A stretch of 64,000 bases of DNA from Actinophytocola algeriensis (GCF_014203735.1 NZ_JACHJQ010000001.1:1041269-1105268); one strand, 5' to 3'; numbered from the stretch's first letter, positions 43,115 through 51,371 are shown. Translations and numbers: made by a program. The notes: generated by a model from the sequence alone, not told the origin.

Positions 43115-44020
43115 ATGACTTCGGTGGTGGCGCGTATTCCCGGCGACCGGCCGGTGTTCTCCGTCGAGTTCATGCCGCCGCGCGACGATGCGGACGAACT
43201 CCGGCTGTGGAACGCGATCCGGTCGTTGGAGGGCCTTGACCCGGCTTTCGTGTCGGTGACCTACGGCGCGGGCGGCTCCAGCCGCGACCGCACCATCCGG
43301 ACCACCGGCCGTGTCGTGACGGAGACCACACTGGTCTCGATGGCCCACCTGACCGCGGTGGACCACTCGGTGGCCGAGCTGCGCAACGTCATCGGCTGGT
43401 ACGCCTCGCTCGGCATCCGCAACGTGCTCGCGCTGCGTGGCGACCCGCCCGGCGACCCCAACGGTGAGTGGGTCAAGCACCCGGAGGGCCTCGAGTACGC
43501 CGAGGAGCTGGTGAGCCTCGTCCGTTCGCTCGGCGACTTCTGCGTCGGCGTGTCGGCGTTCCCGTACGGCCACCCGCGCTCCGCCGACCTCGACGAGGAC
43601 ACCCGGTACCTGGTGTCCAAGCTCCGCGCGGGCGCCGACTTCGCCATCGCGCAGCTGTTCTTCGAGGCCGACGACTTCCTCCGCCTGCGCGACCGCGTCG
43701 CCGCCGCGGGCTGCGAGACGCTGCTGCTGCCCGGCGTGATGCCGCTGACCACGCCGAGGATCCTGAGCAAGACCGTGGAACTGTCCGGCGCGGACGTGCC
43801 CGCGTCGCTGGCAGGCAGGCTCGACCCGCTCGCCGGTGACGCGAAGGCGTTCCGCGAGGAGGGCATGAACGTCACGACCGAGCTGTGCGAGCGGCTGCTG
43901 GCCGAAGGCGTGCCGAGCCTGCACTTCTACACGTTCAACCGCTCCAAGGCGACGAAGGAAATCGTCGTCGACCGCCTCGGCCTGGCGCCGGGCCGGTCGC
44001 AGCTGCGTTCCGTCGGTTAG
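43115..44020 (+). CDS. metF: 5,10-methylenetetrahydrofolate reductase
   Basis: Reduces methylene-THF to methyl-THF for methionine synthesis. A 301-residue (beta/alpha)8 flavoprotein: PVFSVEFMPPRDD, FVSVTYGAGGSSRDRT, NVLALRGDPPGDPNGEW, and GADFAIAQLFFEADDF, then GVPSLHFYTFNRSKAT at the C-terminus. The family usually binds FAD, but the actinobacterial form may be NAD(P)H-dependent without it. The TAG stop is part of a short copy of the repeat element. Confidence 0.93.
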   Translation: MTSVVARIPGDRPVFSVEFMPPRDDADELRLWNAIRSLEGLDPAFVSVTYGAGGSSRDRTIRTTGRVVTETTLVSMAHLTAVDHSVAELRNVIGWYASLGIRNVLALRGDPPGDPNGEWVKHPEGLEYAEELVSLVRSLGDFCVGVSAFPYGHPRSADLDEDTRYLVSKLRAGADFAIAQLFFEADDFLRLRDRVAAAGCETLLLPGVMPLTTPRILSKTVELSGADVPASLAGRLDPLAGDAKAFREEGMNVTTELCERLLAEGVPSLHFYTFNRSKATKEIVVDRLGLAPGRSQLRSVG

Positions 44021-44131
44021 TGCTGCGGTCGCCTACGTTGGGCGTTCCTTCTTGCGCGGGGTGACTTGTCCTCGCCGGAGGGCGCCCCGCCCCATCCACG
44101 GAACCTGGCGACGTGGGTGGACACAGCGCTA
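44018..44131. repeat. Short copy of the stop-codon repeat element (copy 3)
   Basis: The 114-bp gap between convergent metF and lppM starts TAGTGCTG (44018) at the metF stop and ends with GGTGGACACAGCGCTA (44116-44131), which on the minus strand starts TAGCGCTGTGTCCACC at the lppM stop. A TCCTCGCCGGAGGG core (near 44069-44082) is shared with the 12- and 26-kb elements. Confidence 0.65.
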
Positions 44132-44806
44132 GTAGCGGCCGACCGCCTGTGCTCGGTCGGCGCTCAGGCTTCGCCGGTGTGCGATCAGCGCGAGCAGCGC
44201 GGCGATCACCGCCGCCAGCAGTGCGCCGCCGCCGACGATCGTCACCCACTTCATCAGCGACTCGCCGCCGCCGTTGGAGTACTCCGCGATGGCGTTGAAC
44301 TCGGTGACCGCGCCGGGCTTCGGGGACCAGCTGATCGTGCTGTCGTCCTCGTCGCCGTCGGTTCTGGTGACCGGGCCGGGGAAGGCGATCTTGATCTGGA
44401 TGTCCGCGCGGTCCTTCGGCACCTGCGTCAGGTCGACCGACCCGGCGAGCGTGACCCGGCCACCCACGCGGCGCAGCGACAGCCGGTACTGGTTGGCCTC
44501 GGAGATCGACTCGACGAGCGTCGCCACGTCGGTGAACCGCAGCTCCTTGAAGGTCACCTTCTGGCCGACGTAGCCGTCCTGCGTGTACTTCTCCGCCCGC
44601 ACACGGTCGTTGAGCTCCGGCGGGATCGTCAGCGGCGGCCCGTTGTCCTGTTCGCTCACCGGTAACGCGGCGATGATCAGCTCGCCCGAGACGGTGTCCT
44701 CCGGGGACACGGCCAGTGCGGTGTGGATGCGGAGGCACCCGGTCAGCGAAAGCATGAGCACGGCGAACAGCGCGAACAGCCCGGTGACCCTGGAGACCCT
44801 GCGCAT
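44129..44806 (-). CDS. lppM: LppM-family lipoprotein (DUF3153)
   Basis: A 225-residue lipoprotein matching Rv2171. Signal FALFAVLMLSLTGCLRI with lipobox LTGC; a beta-rich DUF3153 domain (SPEDTVSGELIIAALPVSEQ, GYVGQKVTFKELRFTDV, GGRVTLAGSVDLTQV); and a C-terminal membrane helix (VTIVGGGALLAAVIAALLALIAHRR). The mycobacterial protein affects phagosome trapping and binds lipids. ATG 44806 gives the best signal peptide. Confidence 0.88.
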   Translation of the reverse strand: MRRVSRVTGLFALFAVLMLSLTGCLRIHTALAVSPEDTVSGELIIAALPVSEQDNGPPLTIPPELNDRVRAEKYTQDGYVGQKVTFKELRFTDVATLVESISEANQYRLSLRRVGGRVTLAGSVDLTQVPKDRADIQIKIAFPGPVTRTDGDEDDSTISWSPKPGAVTEFNAIAEYSNGGGESLMKWVTIVGGGALLAAVIAALLALIAHRRSLSADRAQAVGRY

Positions 44807-44869
44807 CGCGCCATCCTGCCAGTAGCCGTGCCGGGCGCGAAATCCCGTGTGTGCGCAGGAGCTGATGGG

Positions 44870-44875
44870 TACCGT
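44870..44875 (+). promoter_or_regulatory. -10 hexamer of DUF885 gene
   Basis: TACCGT lies 7 bp before ATG 44883. Confidence 0.4.
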
Positions 44876-44882
44876 GCCCGCC

Positions 44883-46538
44883 ATGACCGTGCACCGCATC
44901 AGCGACGACTACGTGGACGACTACGTCCGGCTCGTGCCCACCATCGCGACCGAGCTAGGCATACCGGGCTACGACGACCAGTGGCCGGACCTGTCGCCGG
45001 AGGGCAACGCCGCGGTGGCGGGCCTGGCGAGGCGCGCACTGGCCGACGTCTCCGCCGTGGAGCCATCGGACGACGCGGAACGCGTTGCGAAGGCGGTCTT
45101 CACCGAGCGCCTCGGCGTGGAGGTCGAGCTGTACGACGCGGGTCTGATCGACTCGGACCTCAACGTGCTCGCGAGCCCGCCGCAGAGCCTGCGGTCCACG
45201 TTCGACCTGATGCCGACGAGCACCGCGGACGACTGGTCCACCATCGCCACCCGCCTGTCCCGCCTGCCGGCGGCGCTGGCCGGGTACCGCGTGTCCCTGC
45301 TGCACGCGGCCGCGAAGGGCAACGTCTCCGCGGTCCGCCAGGTCACCAAGGTCGCCGACCAGTGCCAGAAGTGGAGCCAGGGCTTCTTCACCGACTTCGT
45401 CGCGGGCGCCAAGGACGTCCCGGACACCGTCCGCACGGACCTGGACGCGGGCGCGGCTGCCGCGTCGAAGGCGTACGGCGAGCTGGCGGAGTTCCTCCGC
45501 GCCGAGGTACTTCCGAAGGCCCCGGGGAAGGACGCGGTGGGCGCGGAGGCGTACAAGCTGTTGTCCCGCCGGTACCTCGGTGCCGCACTGGACCTGCGTG
45601 AGGCCTACGAGTGGGGCTGGACCGAGTTCCTGCGCCTCGAGGCGGAGATGAAGGAGGTCGCGAACCGCGTCAAGCCGGGCGCGAGCCTCGCGGAAGCGGC
45701 GGCGGCGCTGGACAACGACCCCCGCTACCAGGTGCGGGGCGTCGAAGCGTTCCGCGAGTGGATGCAGAAGCTGTCCGACCAGGCCCTGTCCGACCTGCGC
45801 GGCGTCCACTTCGACATCCCGGACGAGATCATGCGGCTGGACTGCAAGATCGCCCCGCCCGGCGGCACCGCGGGTGCCTACTACACGAACCCGACCGACG
45901 ACTTCAGCCGCCCGGGCGCCATGTGGTGGGCCCTGCCCCCGGACAAGGACGAGTTCACGACGTGGCGCGAGGCGAGCATCGTGTACCACGAGGGCGTCCC
46001 GGGCCACCACATGCAGATCGCGACGGCCATGTACCACGCGGAACGGCTGAACAAGTTCCAGCGGATGCTGTCGTGGGTGCCCGCGTACTCGGAGGGCTGG
46101 GCCCTCTACGCGGAACGCCTGATGCGCGAGTTCGGCTACCTGTCGGACGACGGCAACCTGTTCGGGATGCTCAACGAGAACATCTTCCGTGCCGCCCGCG
46201 TGATCATCGACATCGGCATGCACCTGGAACTGGAGATCCCGGCGGGCACCGGCTTCCACGAGGGTGCGAGGTGGACCCCGGACCTGGGGCTGGAGTTCAT
46301 GCTGACCCGCACGATCACCGAACACGAGCTGGTGGTCGACGAGGTGGACCGCTACCTGGGCTGGGCGGGCCAGGCCCCGGCCTACAAACTGGGCGAACGC
46401 CTGTGGCTGGAAGCCCGCGACGACGCGAAGGCGCGGGCGGGTGGCGCCTTCGACCTGAAGCACTTCCACATGGAGTCCCTCTACCTCGGCCAGATGGGCA
46501 TGGACACGATGCGCGAGTGCCTGTCCAGGATCCAGTAG
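44883..46538 (+). CDS. DUF885 zinc-metalloprotease-like protein
   Basis: A 551-residue protein with HEGVPGHHMQI (His about 370), the HExxxxHH-like DUF885 metal site, and the downstream Glu in YSEGWALYAERLM. The long helical remainder resembles the M3/M32 peptidase fold. No signal peptide, so it is cytoplasmic. It may act on peptides or modified amino-acid derivatives; the substrate is unknown. It is divergent from lppM and followed by a terminator-like hairpin. Confidence 0.82.
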   Translation: MTVHRISDDYVDDYVRLVPTIATELGIPGYDDQWPDLSPEGNAAVAGLARRALADVSAVEPSDDAERVAKAVFTERLGVEVELYDAGLIDSDLNVLASPPQSLRSTFDLMPTSTADDWSTIATRLSRLPAALAGYRVSLLHAAAKGNVSAVRQVTKVADQCQKWSQGFFTDFVAGAKDVPDTVRTDLDAGAAAASKAYGELAEFLRAEVLPKAPGKDAVGAEAYKLLSRRYLGAALDLREAYEWGWTEFLRLEAEMKEVANRVKPGASLAEAAAALDNDPRYQVRGVEAFREWMQKLSDQALSDLRGVHFDIPDEIMRLDCKIAPPGGTAGAYYTNPTDDFSRPGAMWWALPPDKDEFTTWREASIVYHEGVPGHHMQIATAMYHAERLNKFQRMLSWVPAYSEGWALYAERLMREFGYLSDDGNLFGMLNENIFRAARVIIDIGMHLELEIPAGTGFHEGARWTPDLGLEFMLTRTITEHELVVDEVDRYLGWAGQAPAYKLGERLWLEARDDAKARAGGAFDLKHFHMESLYLGQMGMDTMRECLSRIQ

Positions 46539-46554
46539 CCGAAGCCGACGCCAC

Positions 46555-46598
46555 GAAGGGCGCCTTCAGGACGACCTCCCGTCCAGGAGGCGCCCTTC
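46555..46598. terminator. Bidirectional terminator hairpin after DUF885
   Basis: Arms 46555-46573 and 46580-46598 pair in 17 of 19 positions (outer block GAAGGGCGCCT / AGGCGCCCTTC). It lies between convergent stops and overlaps the stop of the metallo-beta-lactamase-fold gene. Confidence 0.65.
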
Positions 46599-47434
46599 AC
46601 GGCATCGACGGCACGCCACCCCGTGCGAGACCGGCGACCTCGGCGAACGCCCACGGATCGTGCGCGGAGAACACCCGCACCTCATCCCCGTGCTCCCGGA
46701 CCAGCTCCCGCAACCTGGCCTGGTTCCCCACCCGCAACGGCCGGTCCACTTCGGTCACCTCCTCGAACGCGTCCCACAGAGGAATCGCCCAGCGGTCACT
46801 GGTGATCTGCCCGTCGTAATAAAACGCATCGCCGGCGTGCAGCAGCCATCGGTCAGCGGTTCGGACCGCCACCGCGCAGTGCCCGGCGGAGTGCCCGGCG
46901 AGGGGCACCAGCAACAACTCCGATGGCAGTCCGTCCAGCCGCACGGCGTCGAACCCGAACCACGACACGTCCCGCCGTGACGGATAGGTCACCCAGCGCG
47001 GCCGATGAGCCCAGTGCGCGGGCCGGGTACCGCAGCGTGTGCTCGGGATGTGCGTCGGAGACGGCCATGGCCGCCCGGTACTCGGCGTCGTGCAGGTGCA
47101 CCCGCGCGCCGGGGAAGTCCGGCAACCCGCCGCTGTGGTCGAGATCCAGGTGCGTGAGCACGATGTCCGTGACGTCGGACGGCGCGTACCCACGCGCGAT
47201 GAGCTGGGCCGCGGCGGTTTCCGACGGAGAGAGCACCGGCGCCGTGCGCTCCAGGAACGCGTCGCCGAGCGCGACCGAAGGCTGCGTCACGTCCACGGCT
47301 CCGAAACCGGTCTCCACCAGCACCAGCCCGTGCTCCGCCTCGATGACCAGGCAGTGGCACACGACCCGCGCGGGCTCCCGGCCGTCGGCGGGGATCTCAC
47401 GCATGGTGCCGCAGTTGAGGTGTGTGACGTTCAT
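46597..47434 (-). pseudogene. MBL-fold lactonase-like hydrolase with frameshift
   Basis: A metallo-beta-lactamase-fold hydrolase split over two frames. The first part (47434 to about 47015) starts MNVTHLNCGTMREIPADG and carries LTHLDLDHSGGLPDFPG, the metal HxxxDH region; the second, in another frame, continues with HWAHRPRWVTYPSRRD, VPLAGHSAGHCAVAV (third His), LLHAGDAFYYDGQ and FSAHDPWAF (last His). The break lies near 47000-47040. Both parts retain all metal ligands, so this is either a very recent mutation or a sequencing error. It resembles acyl-homoserine lactonase-type enzymes. Confidence 0.75.
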
Positions 47435-47607
47435 CGTGCTCCCGGTTCGGCCGTTCGGTTGGTCTTTGCCACAAAGAAATGTGAAAACAGCGAAAATCAC
47501 TCGCTTTGTCCACCGAATGGGGCAATTCGGTCGTCTGCTAGCCCTGCCGACGCAGCCGGGCACCCCCGTTCGGAGGAAGCGGTAGCGTCAGATCACGTGC
47601 TCCAGCA

Positions 47608-47613
47608 TATAAT
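47608..47613 (+). promoter_or_regulatory. Perfect TATAAT -10 upstream of PfkB-like operon
   Basis: TATAAT sits in an AT-richer stretch of an otherwise GC-rich genome, next to the palindrome at 47614-47653. A -35 at the right distance is weak (GCGTCA, 47585-47590). The ATG of the kinase-like gene is 118 bp downstream, so this transcript would have a leader. Confidence 0.55.
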
Positions 47614-47653
47614 ATGACGACTGGTCTACCGAATTCAATAGACCGGTCATCAT
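47614..47653. promoter_or_regulatory. Large palindromic operator candidate
   Basis: Arms 47614-47628 (ATGACGACTGGTCTA) and 47639-47653 (TAGACCGGTCATCAT) are inverted repeats matching at 13 of 15 positions, with a 10-bp spacer (47629-47638). It begins directly after TATAAT, where a dimeric repressor would cover the start site, or would act in the divergent region serving both the kinase-like gene and the MBL gene. Confidence 0.7.
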
Positions 47654-47731
47654 AGATCCCGGGAAACATCGTGACCGGTGCTTGCGCGACGCGAGATAGT
47701 GGAGGCAAGTGACACCCAGTGGAGGTCGGCA

Positions 47732-49195
47732 ATGGCAACCGACGCGGAAGTCATCGGCGTCCGCGGCGTGTTCCTCAAGCTGAGGACCCATGCCGGCCTG
47801 ACCGCGAGACGTCTGCGCGACACCGAGGTGGACACGCGCGTCCTCGCGGACCTGCCCGCGGTCCAGCGCGCCATCCGGGAGTCCGGCGCACCGGTCGAGC
47901 AGGCCATCGTCGACGCGGTGGCCGCGGTCGTCGCCGAGCTCGACCCCACCGACCGGCTCATCGCCGACGTGGTGCTCGCGCTGGGCATGCTGGCGGACCG
48001 GCTCACCGACCAGCCCGCGCTCGCCAACCGCCTCTACCGCGCCGACCTCGGCGTGCGGCGGGTGGCGCTGTCGGAGGGCTGGGCGACGCTGCACGAGCTG
48101 ATGGGCGTCGAGCACCCGCCGCAGGCGCCCACCGTGCGCAGCCTGCGCGGTTCGGTGGAGGAGAAGACGCTGGGCGTGCTGGCCGAGCGCTGCGTGCGTG
48201 CCGCGGGCATGGCCCGCCGCGAGTCGACGGAGGAGCCGGGCAACGCGGTCGTGGTGGTCGGCGGCGCCGTGATGGACCACATCACCGTCGTCGAGTCCCT
48301 GCCGGTGGCGGGCGAGTCGGTGCAGGCCACGTCGTTCCACATGAATCCCGGCGGCAAGGGGCTCAACCTCGCCGTGGCGGGCAGGCGCATGGGTTTCGAC
48401 GTCCGGTTCGCCGCCGCCGTGGGCGACGACGCGGCCGCTACCAGGCTTCTCGAGTACATGTCCGAGCAGAACCTGGGCACCGACTTGATCGTTGAAGCAC
48501 CGGGCGAAGCGACCCCCGTGGCACAGGTTATTGTGCTGCCCAACGGAGACGCCGCCACGATCGGCTGGAAGAACGAGCTCCGGGTCGCACTCTCCACAAG
48601 AGACATGCGAAGTCAGGCGATGAGCCGTGCGCTGGCCGAGGCCGACGCCGTGCTCGTGACCCTGGAAGCGCCGGTCGATGTCGTGAAGTGGACTTTGGAC
48701 ACCGCACGGACTCTGCCGAGGAAACCGCTGGTGCTGTTGCAGGCGTCGCCGCCGCTGGACCGTCCACAGCAGATCTACCGGCAGTTGACCGGAGTGGACT
48801 ACGTCGTGGGGTCCGAATGGGCTCTGAGCAAGCTGCTGCCCCCCTTCAACGACGACAAGAGCATTGACGAGATAGCGCGCCAGCTGCGCACTATGGGCGT
48901 GGCGACGGTCTGTGTCGTGGAGAACTTCCGCTGCCGGATCAGGTCTCGTGAGTTGGAAGCGGACTTCGACGCACCGTCGGTGCCGCTCACCGATTCCCCG
49001 GGGGCCAGAGAAGCCTTCTCAGCCGCCCTGATACATCATTTGCTCAGGATCGGACGCGGTGGCCTCACCCGCGAAAGCCTCGAGTGGGCGAGCGCGGCGA
49101 TGGCCACGAACCTTTCCATCGACATCATCACAGACGCCATGCCGAAGCCCGGCGACGTCGGACGGATCATGGAGTCGGACCAGAGTGTGGGGTAG
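47732..49195 (+). CDS. PfkB-fold kinase-like protein with helical N-terminal domain and altered active site
   Basis: A 487-residue protein. Residues 1-165 are helical (GVFLKLRTHAGLTARRLRDT, then DPTDRLIADVVLALGMLADR), resembling a divergent XRE-type or effector-associated domain. From about 170 a ribokinase-like domain follows: VVVVGGAVMDHITVVESLP, NPGGKGLNLAVAGRRMG (about 205), ending SPGAREAFSAALIHHLL (about 423), where the usual GAGD becomes GARE; the catalytic base Asp is replaced by Glu and an anion-hole Gly by Arg. Some rarer codons (AGA, TTG) and AT-rich flanks suggest transfer. GGAGG precedes the ATG by 6 bp. Six bp separate it from the GCHII gene. Confidence 0.8.
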   Translation: MATDAEVIGVRGVFLKLRTHAGLTARRLRDTEVDTRVLADLPAVQRAIRESGAPVEQAIVDAVAAVVAELDPTDRLIADVVLALGMLADRLTDQPALANRLYRADLGVRRVALSEGWATLHELMGVEHPPQAPTVRSLRGSVEEKTLGVLAERCVRAAGMARRESTEEPGNAVVVVGGAVMDHITVVESLPVAGESVQATSFHMNPGGKGLNLAVAGRRMGFDVRFAAAVGDDAAATRLLEYMSEQNLGTDLIVEAPGEATPVAQVIVLPNGDAATIGWKNELRVALSTRDMRSQAMSRALAEADAVLVTLEAPVDVVKWTLDTARTLPRKPLVLLQASPPLDRPQQIYRQLTGVDYVVGSEWALSKLLPPFNDDKSIDEIARQLRTMGVATVCVVENFRCRIRSRELEADFDAPSVPLTDSPGAREAFSAALIHHLLRIGRGGLTRESLEWASAAMATNLSIDIITDAMPKPGDVGRIMESDQSVG

Positions 49196-49200
49196 CCCGA

Positions 49201-49980
49201 GTGGGCGATGTAAACCTGACGGAACATGAGCTGAGGCACGCAGACGGGGACTTCCGCGTCGTCGTGCTCGGCCGCGGTTCCGACATGCACGGCAACCAGC
49301 CGTGCGCCGCGGTGTTCGGCGAACCCGGGAACGGGTGTCTCGTTCGAATTCACTCGCGGTGTGTGTACGGCGAGATCTTCGAGTCCGTCGACTGTGACTG
49401 CCGGGACCAACTGCGACAGTCGATGGCCATGATGCGCAAGGTGGGCTCCGGTGTCCTCATCTACCTCGACCAGGAGGGAAGAGGCGCCGGACTGCTCGCG
49501 AAGGCTCTCGGGTACCAGTTGACCCAGCGTGAGGGCCTGGACACGTTCTCCAGCTACCGGGTGCTCGGCCTGCCGGAGGACTCACGTTCCTATGAGGACG
49601 CGGTGGCGATCCTCCGCAACCTCGGCCTGCGCCGGGTGCGGTTGCTCACCAACAACCCGGCAAAGGTCGCGGCACTGTCCACGGCGGACTTCCAGGTCGA
49701 GCAACAGCCCTTCCTGGTCCGCGGGCAGAGCGCGGAGGCCCGCCGGTACCTGGCGGCCAAGGCCAGGTTCGGTCACACCATCTCGATCGCCGAGCTGGAA
49801 GCCGACGCCGCGCGCGACCGCTGGCGGTGGCTGCACAAGCTGCTGCGGCGGACGTGGCGCAAGCCGGCCCAGGAAACGCCCGAGCGGGCACCCGCGCGGG
49901 TCGTGGAACTGCCGGTACCCACGGTGAACCCCGTGGAGCAGTCGGTCACGTCGGCACAACCGACCGACCTCGTCAGCTGA
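49201..49980 (+). CDS. ribA: Stand-alone GTP cyclohydrolase II
   Basis: Hydrolyses GTP to 2,5-diamino-6-ribosylamino-pyrimidinone 5'-phosphate, releasing formate and pyrophosphate. Zinc cysteines are in SRCVYGEIFESVDCDC; LDQEGRGAGLLAKALGYQL and LRRVRLLTNNPAKVAAL give the catalytic and guanine-binding segments. Unlike most actinobacterial RibA it lacks a DHBP synthase domain and is far from rib genes. A charged C-terminal extension of about 80 residues follows the core. GTG start, 5 bp after the kinase-like gene stop, so the two are co-transcribed. Confidence 0.88.
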   Translation: MGDVNLTEHELRHADGDFRVVVLGRGSDMHGNQPCAAVFGEPGNGCLVRIHSRCVYGEIFESVDCDCRDQLRQSMAMMRKVGSGVLIYLDQEGRGAGLLAKALGYQLTQREGLDTFSSYRVLGLPEDSRSYEDAVAILRNLGLRRVRLLTNNPAKVAALSTADFQVEQQPFLVRGQSAEARRYLAAKARFGHTISIAELEADAARDRWRWLHKLLRRTWRKPAQETPERAPARVVELPVPTVNPVEQSVTSAQPTDLVS

Positions 49981-50055
49981 TGCGGTGGCCGGGGTGGCGA
50001 ACCATCCCGGCCACCTGAACCCGAGGATCGCCGCGCCCGCGTCGCGTGCGCACTG

Positions 50056-50634
50056 TCAGTTCCGGGGCGGCGGGACGGGCAGCACACGACCCAGTACGCC
50101 GAACGGCCTGGGGTCGCCCGTGAACCGGTAGTGGCGCAGCACGTCGGTGAAGCCCAGCCGGTAGTACAACCGCCAGGCGCGGGTCGGGCCCTCCGGGGTC
50201 GACAGCAGCACCTTCGACGCGCGCACCCCGCCCAGCAGCCTGCGCAGCAGCTCCTCGCCGATGCCCCGGCCCTGGCTCGCGGGCGAGACGTGCACCTCGG
50301 TCAGCTCGAAGTAGTCCTCCAGCCAGCGGTCCGCCAGTTCCGCGCCGGACTGCTCGATGATCCCGCGGCGCACCTGCTCGTGCCACCACTGGCCCGCGGC
50401 GCCCCGGTAGCCGTACGCGACACCCACCATGCGGTGGTCGGCGTTGAACGCGCCGACACAGCGCCACTCCGCGCGCAGCATGTGCGCGAGCCACATGGGT
50501 GCGCGCTGTTCTGCGGTGCCCGACGGGTAACGCATCGCCGTGACGTACAGCGACAACGCTTCTGGCAGGCAGGCGCGCAGTTCGTCGGGGGAGAGGTCGA
50601 CGAACCGTTCTACGCGTGGTGGGACCGCGGTCAC
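50056..50634 (-). CDS. GNAT-family N-acetyltransferase
   Basis: A 192-residue acetyltransferase. YFELTEVHVSPASQGRGIGEELLRRLL is the acetyl-CoA pyrophosphate-binding motif (QGRGIG), and RAWRLYYRLGFTDVLRHYRF the following helix. It corresponds to Rv2170 next to lppM in mycobacteria. The acceptor is unknown. GTG at 50634; the YbaK-like gene ends 17 bp upstream on the same strand. Confidence 0.85.
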   Translation of the reverse strand: MTAVPPRVERFVDLSPDELRACLPEALSLYVTAMRYPSGTAEQRAPMWLAHMLRAEWRCVGAFNADHRMVGVAYGYRGAAGQWWHEQVRRGIIEQSGAELADRWLEDYFELTEVHVSPASQGRGIGEELLRRLLGGVRASKVLLSTPEGPTRAWRLYYRLGFTDVLRHYRFTGDPRPFGVLGRVLPVPPPRN

Positions 50635-50651
50635 GACAGCCGATTCTCCTC

Positions 50652-51152
50652 TCAGCCCGCGACGTCCGCAGCCGTGCCCCCCGTCAGGGCGACCAGATCG
50701 GCGTAGGTCGTCGGGAACACCGACTTCGGGTGGCCTGCGGCCGCCCACACCACCTCATAGCGTGCCAGGTCCGCGTCCACGACCGTGCGCACCGGGTGCG
50801 GGTGTCCCACCGGCGCCACCCCGCCGATCGCCTGCCCCGTGTGTTCCCGCACGAAGGCCGGGTCGGCCTTGCCCACCTCGTCCGCGCCGACCAGCGCGGC
50901 GAGCGTCGCGGTGTCCGCGCGGTGGGCGCCGGAGGTCAGCGCGAGCAGCGGGCGCACCTCGTCACCGTACGTAGCACGGAAGACGAGGCTGTTGGCGATC
51001 GCACCGACCTCGACGCCGAGCGCCTGCGCGGCCGCCGCCGCGGTGCGCACCTCGTCGTCGAGGAGGCGGATGCCGTCCGCGGCCGGGGAGAGGCCTGCCT
51101 CCAGCAGCGCGGCGGCCAGTTTGCTGATCGAGGGGTGGTCCAGAGAGGTCAT
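50652..51152 (-). CDS. YbaK/ProX-type aminoacyl-tRNA deacylase
   Basis: A 166-residue editing domain that hydrolyses mischarged aminoacyl-tRNA. ANSLVFRATYGDEVRPLLALTSGAHRAD and the conserved Lys-containing block DEVGKADPAFVREHTGQAIGGVAPVGHPHPV are the YbaK hallmarks (Lys in VGKADP, GxxPxGHP). Co-directional with the GNAT gene. Probably Cys/Ala editing; which is undetermined. Confidence 0.87.
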   Translation of the reverse strand: MTSLDHPSISKLAAALLEAGLSPAADGIRLLDDEVRTAAAAAQALGVEVGAIANSLVFRATYGDEVRPLLALTSGAHRADTATLAALVGADEVGKADPAFVREHTGQAIGGVAPVGHPHPVRTVVDADLARYEVVWAAAGHPKSVFPTTYADLVALTGGTAADVAG

Positions 51153-51207
51153 GGCCCTATCTGACCACGGATGCGGTTCTGATCGCCGCCGAAATTCCCG
51201 GTCGAGG

Positions 51208-51236
51208 TTGAGTCTCCCGGCAGCCGGAGCTAAGCT
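51208..51236 (+). promoter_or_regulatory. Promoter of the HEPN operon
   Basis: TTGAGT (51208-51213), exactly 17 bp, TAAGCT (51231-51236). Transcription is expected near 51243, directly before the LexA box. Confidence 0.65.
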
Positions 51237-51244
51237 CGAACTGT

Positions 51245-51260
51245 TCGAACACCCGTTCGA
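51245..51260. promoter_or_regulatory. LexA (SOS) box upstream of HEPN operon
   Basis: TCGAAC-ACCC-GTTCGA is a perfect match to the actinobacterial SOS-box consensus TCGAAC-N4-GTTCGA. It covers about +2 to +17 of the predicted transcript, a repressing position. A further TCGAAC half-site lies 7 bp upstream (51236-51241). Confidence 0.8.
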
Positions 51261-51265
51261 ACACT

Positions 51266-51306
51266 GGCTCGGTGGCAGGACGGGGGAAGCGTCTTGCCAC
51301 CGAGCC
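51266..51306. promoter_or_regulatory. Long hairpin in the 5' leader of the HEPN operon
   Basis: Arms 51266-51282 and 51290-51306 form a 17-bp stem with one G-U pair and a 7-nt loop. It is 65 nt before the GTG start, without a following U-tract. It may stabilise the leader, act as an attenuator or be a protein-binding site. Confidence 0.65.
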
Positions 51307-51371
51307 CCGCCGGCTTCCCCACGGCACATCGTCACAGCCAGTGATGATTTTCCGATCCGCGAGGAGATCCG

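Noticed and set aside
40434-43118. 894-codon plus-strand frame opposite crtI and crtE
   Set aside because: Shadow frame with no hydrophobic core or domain; both minus-strand genes are complete.
48351-49028. Reading the PfkB-fold protein as an ordinary ribokinase
   Set aside because: The GAGD catalytic motif is GARE and there is a 165-residue extra domain, so the plain sugar-kinase name would mislead.
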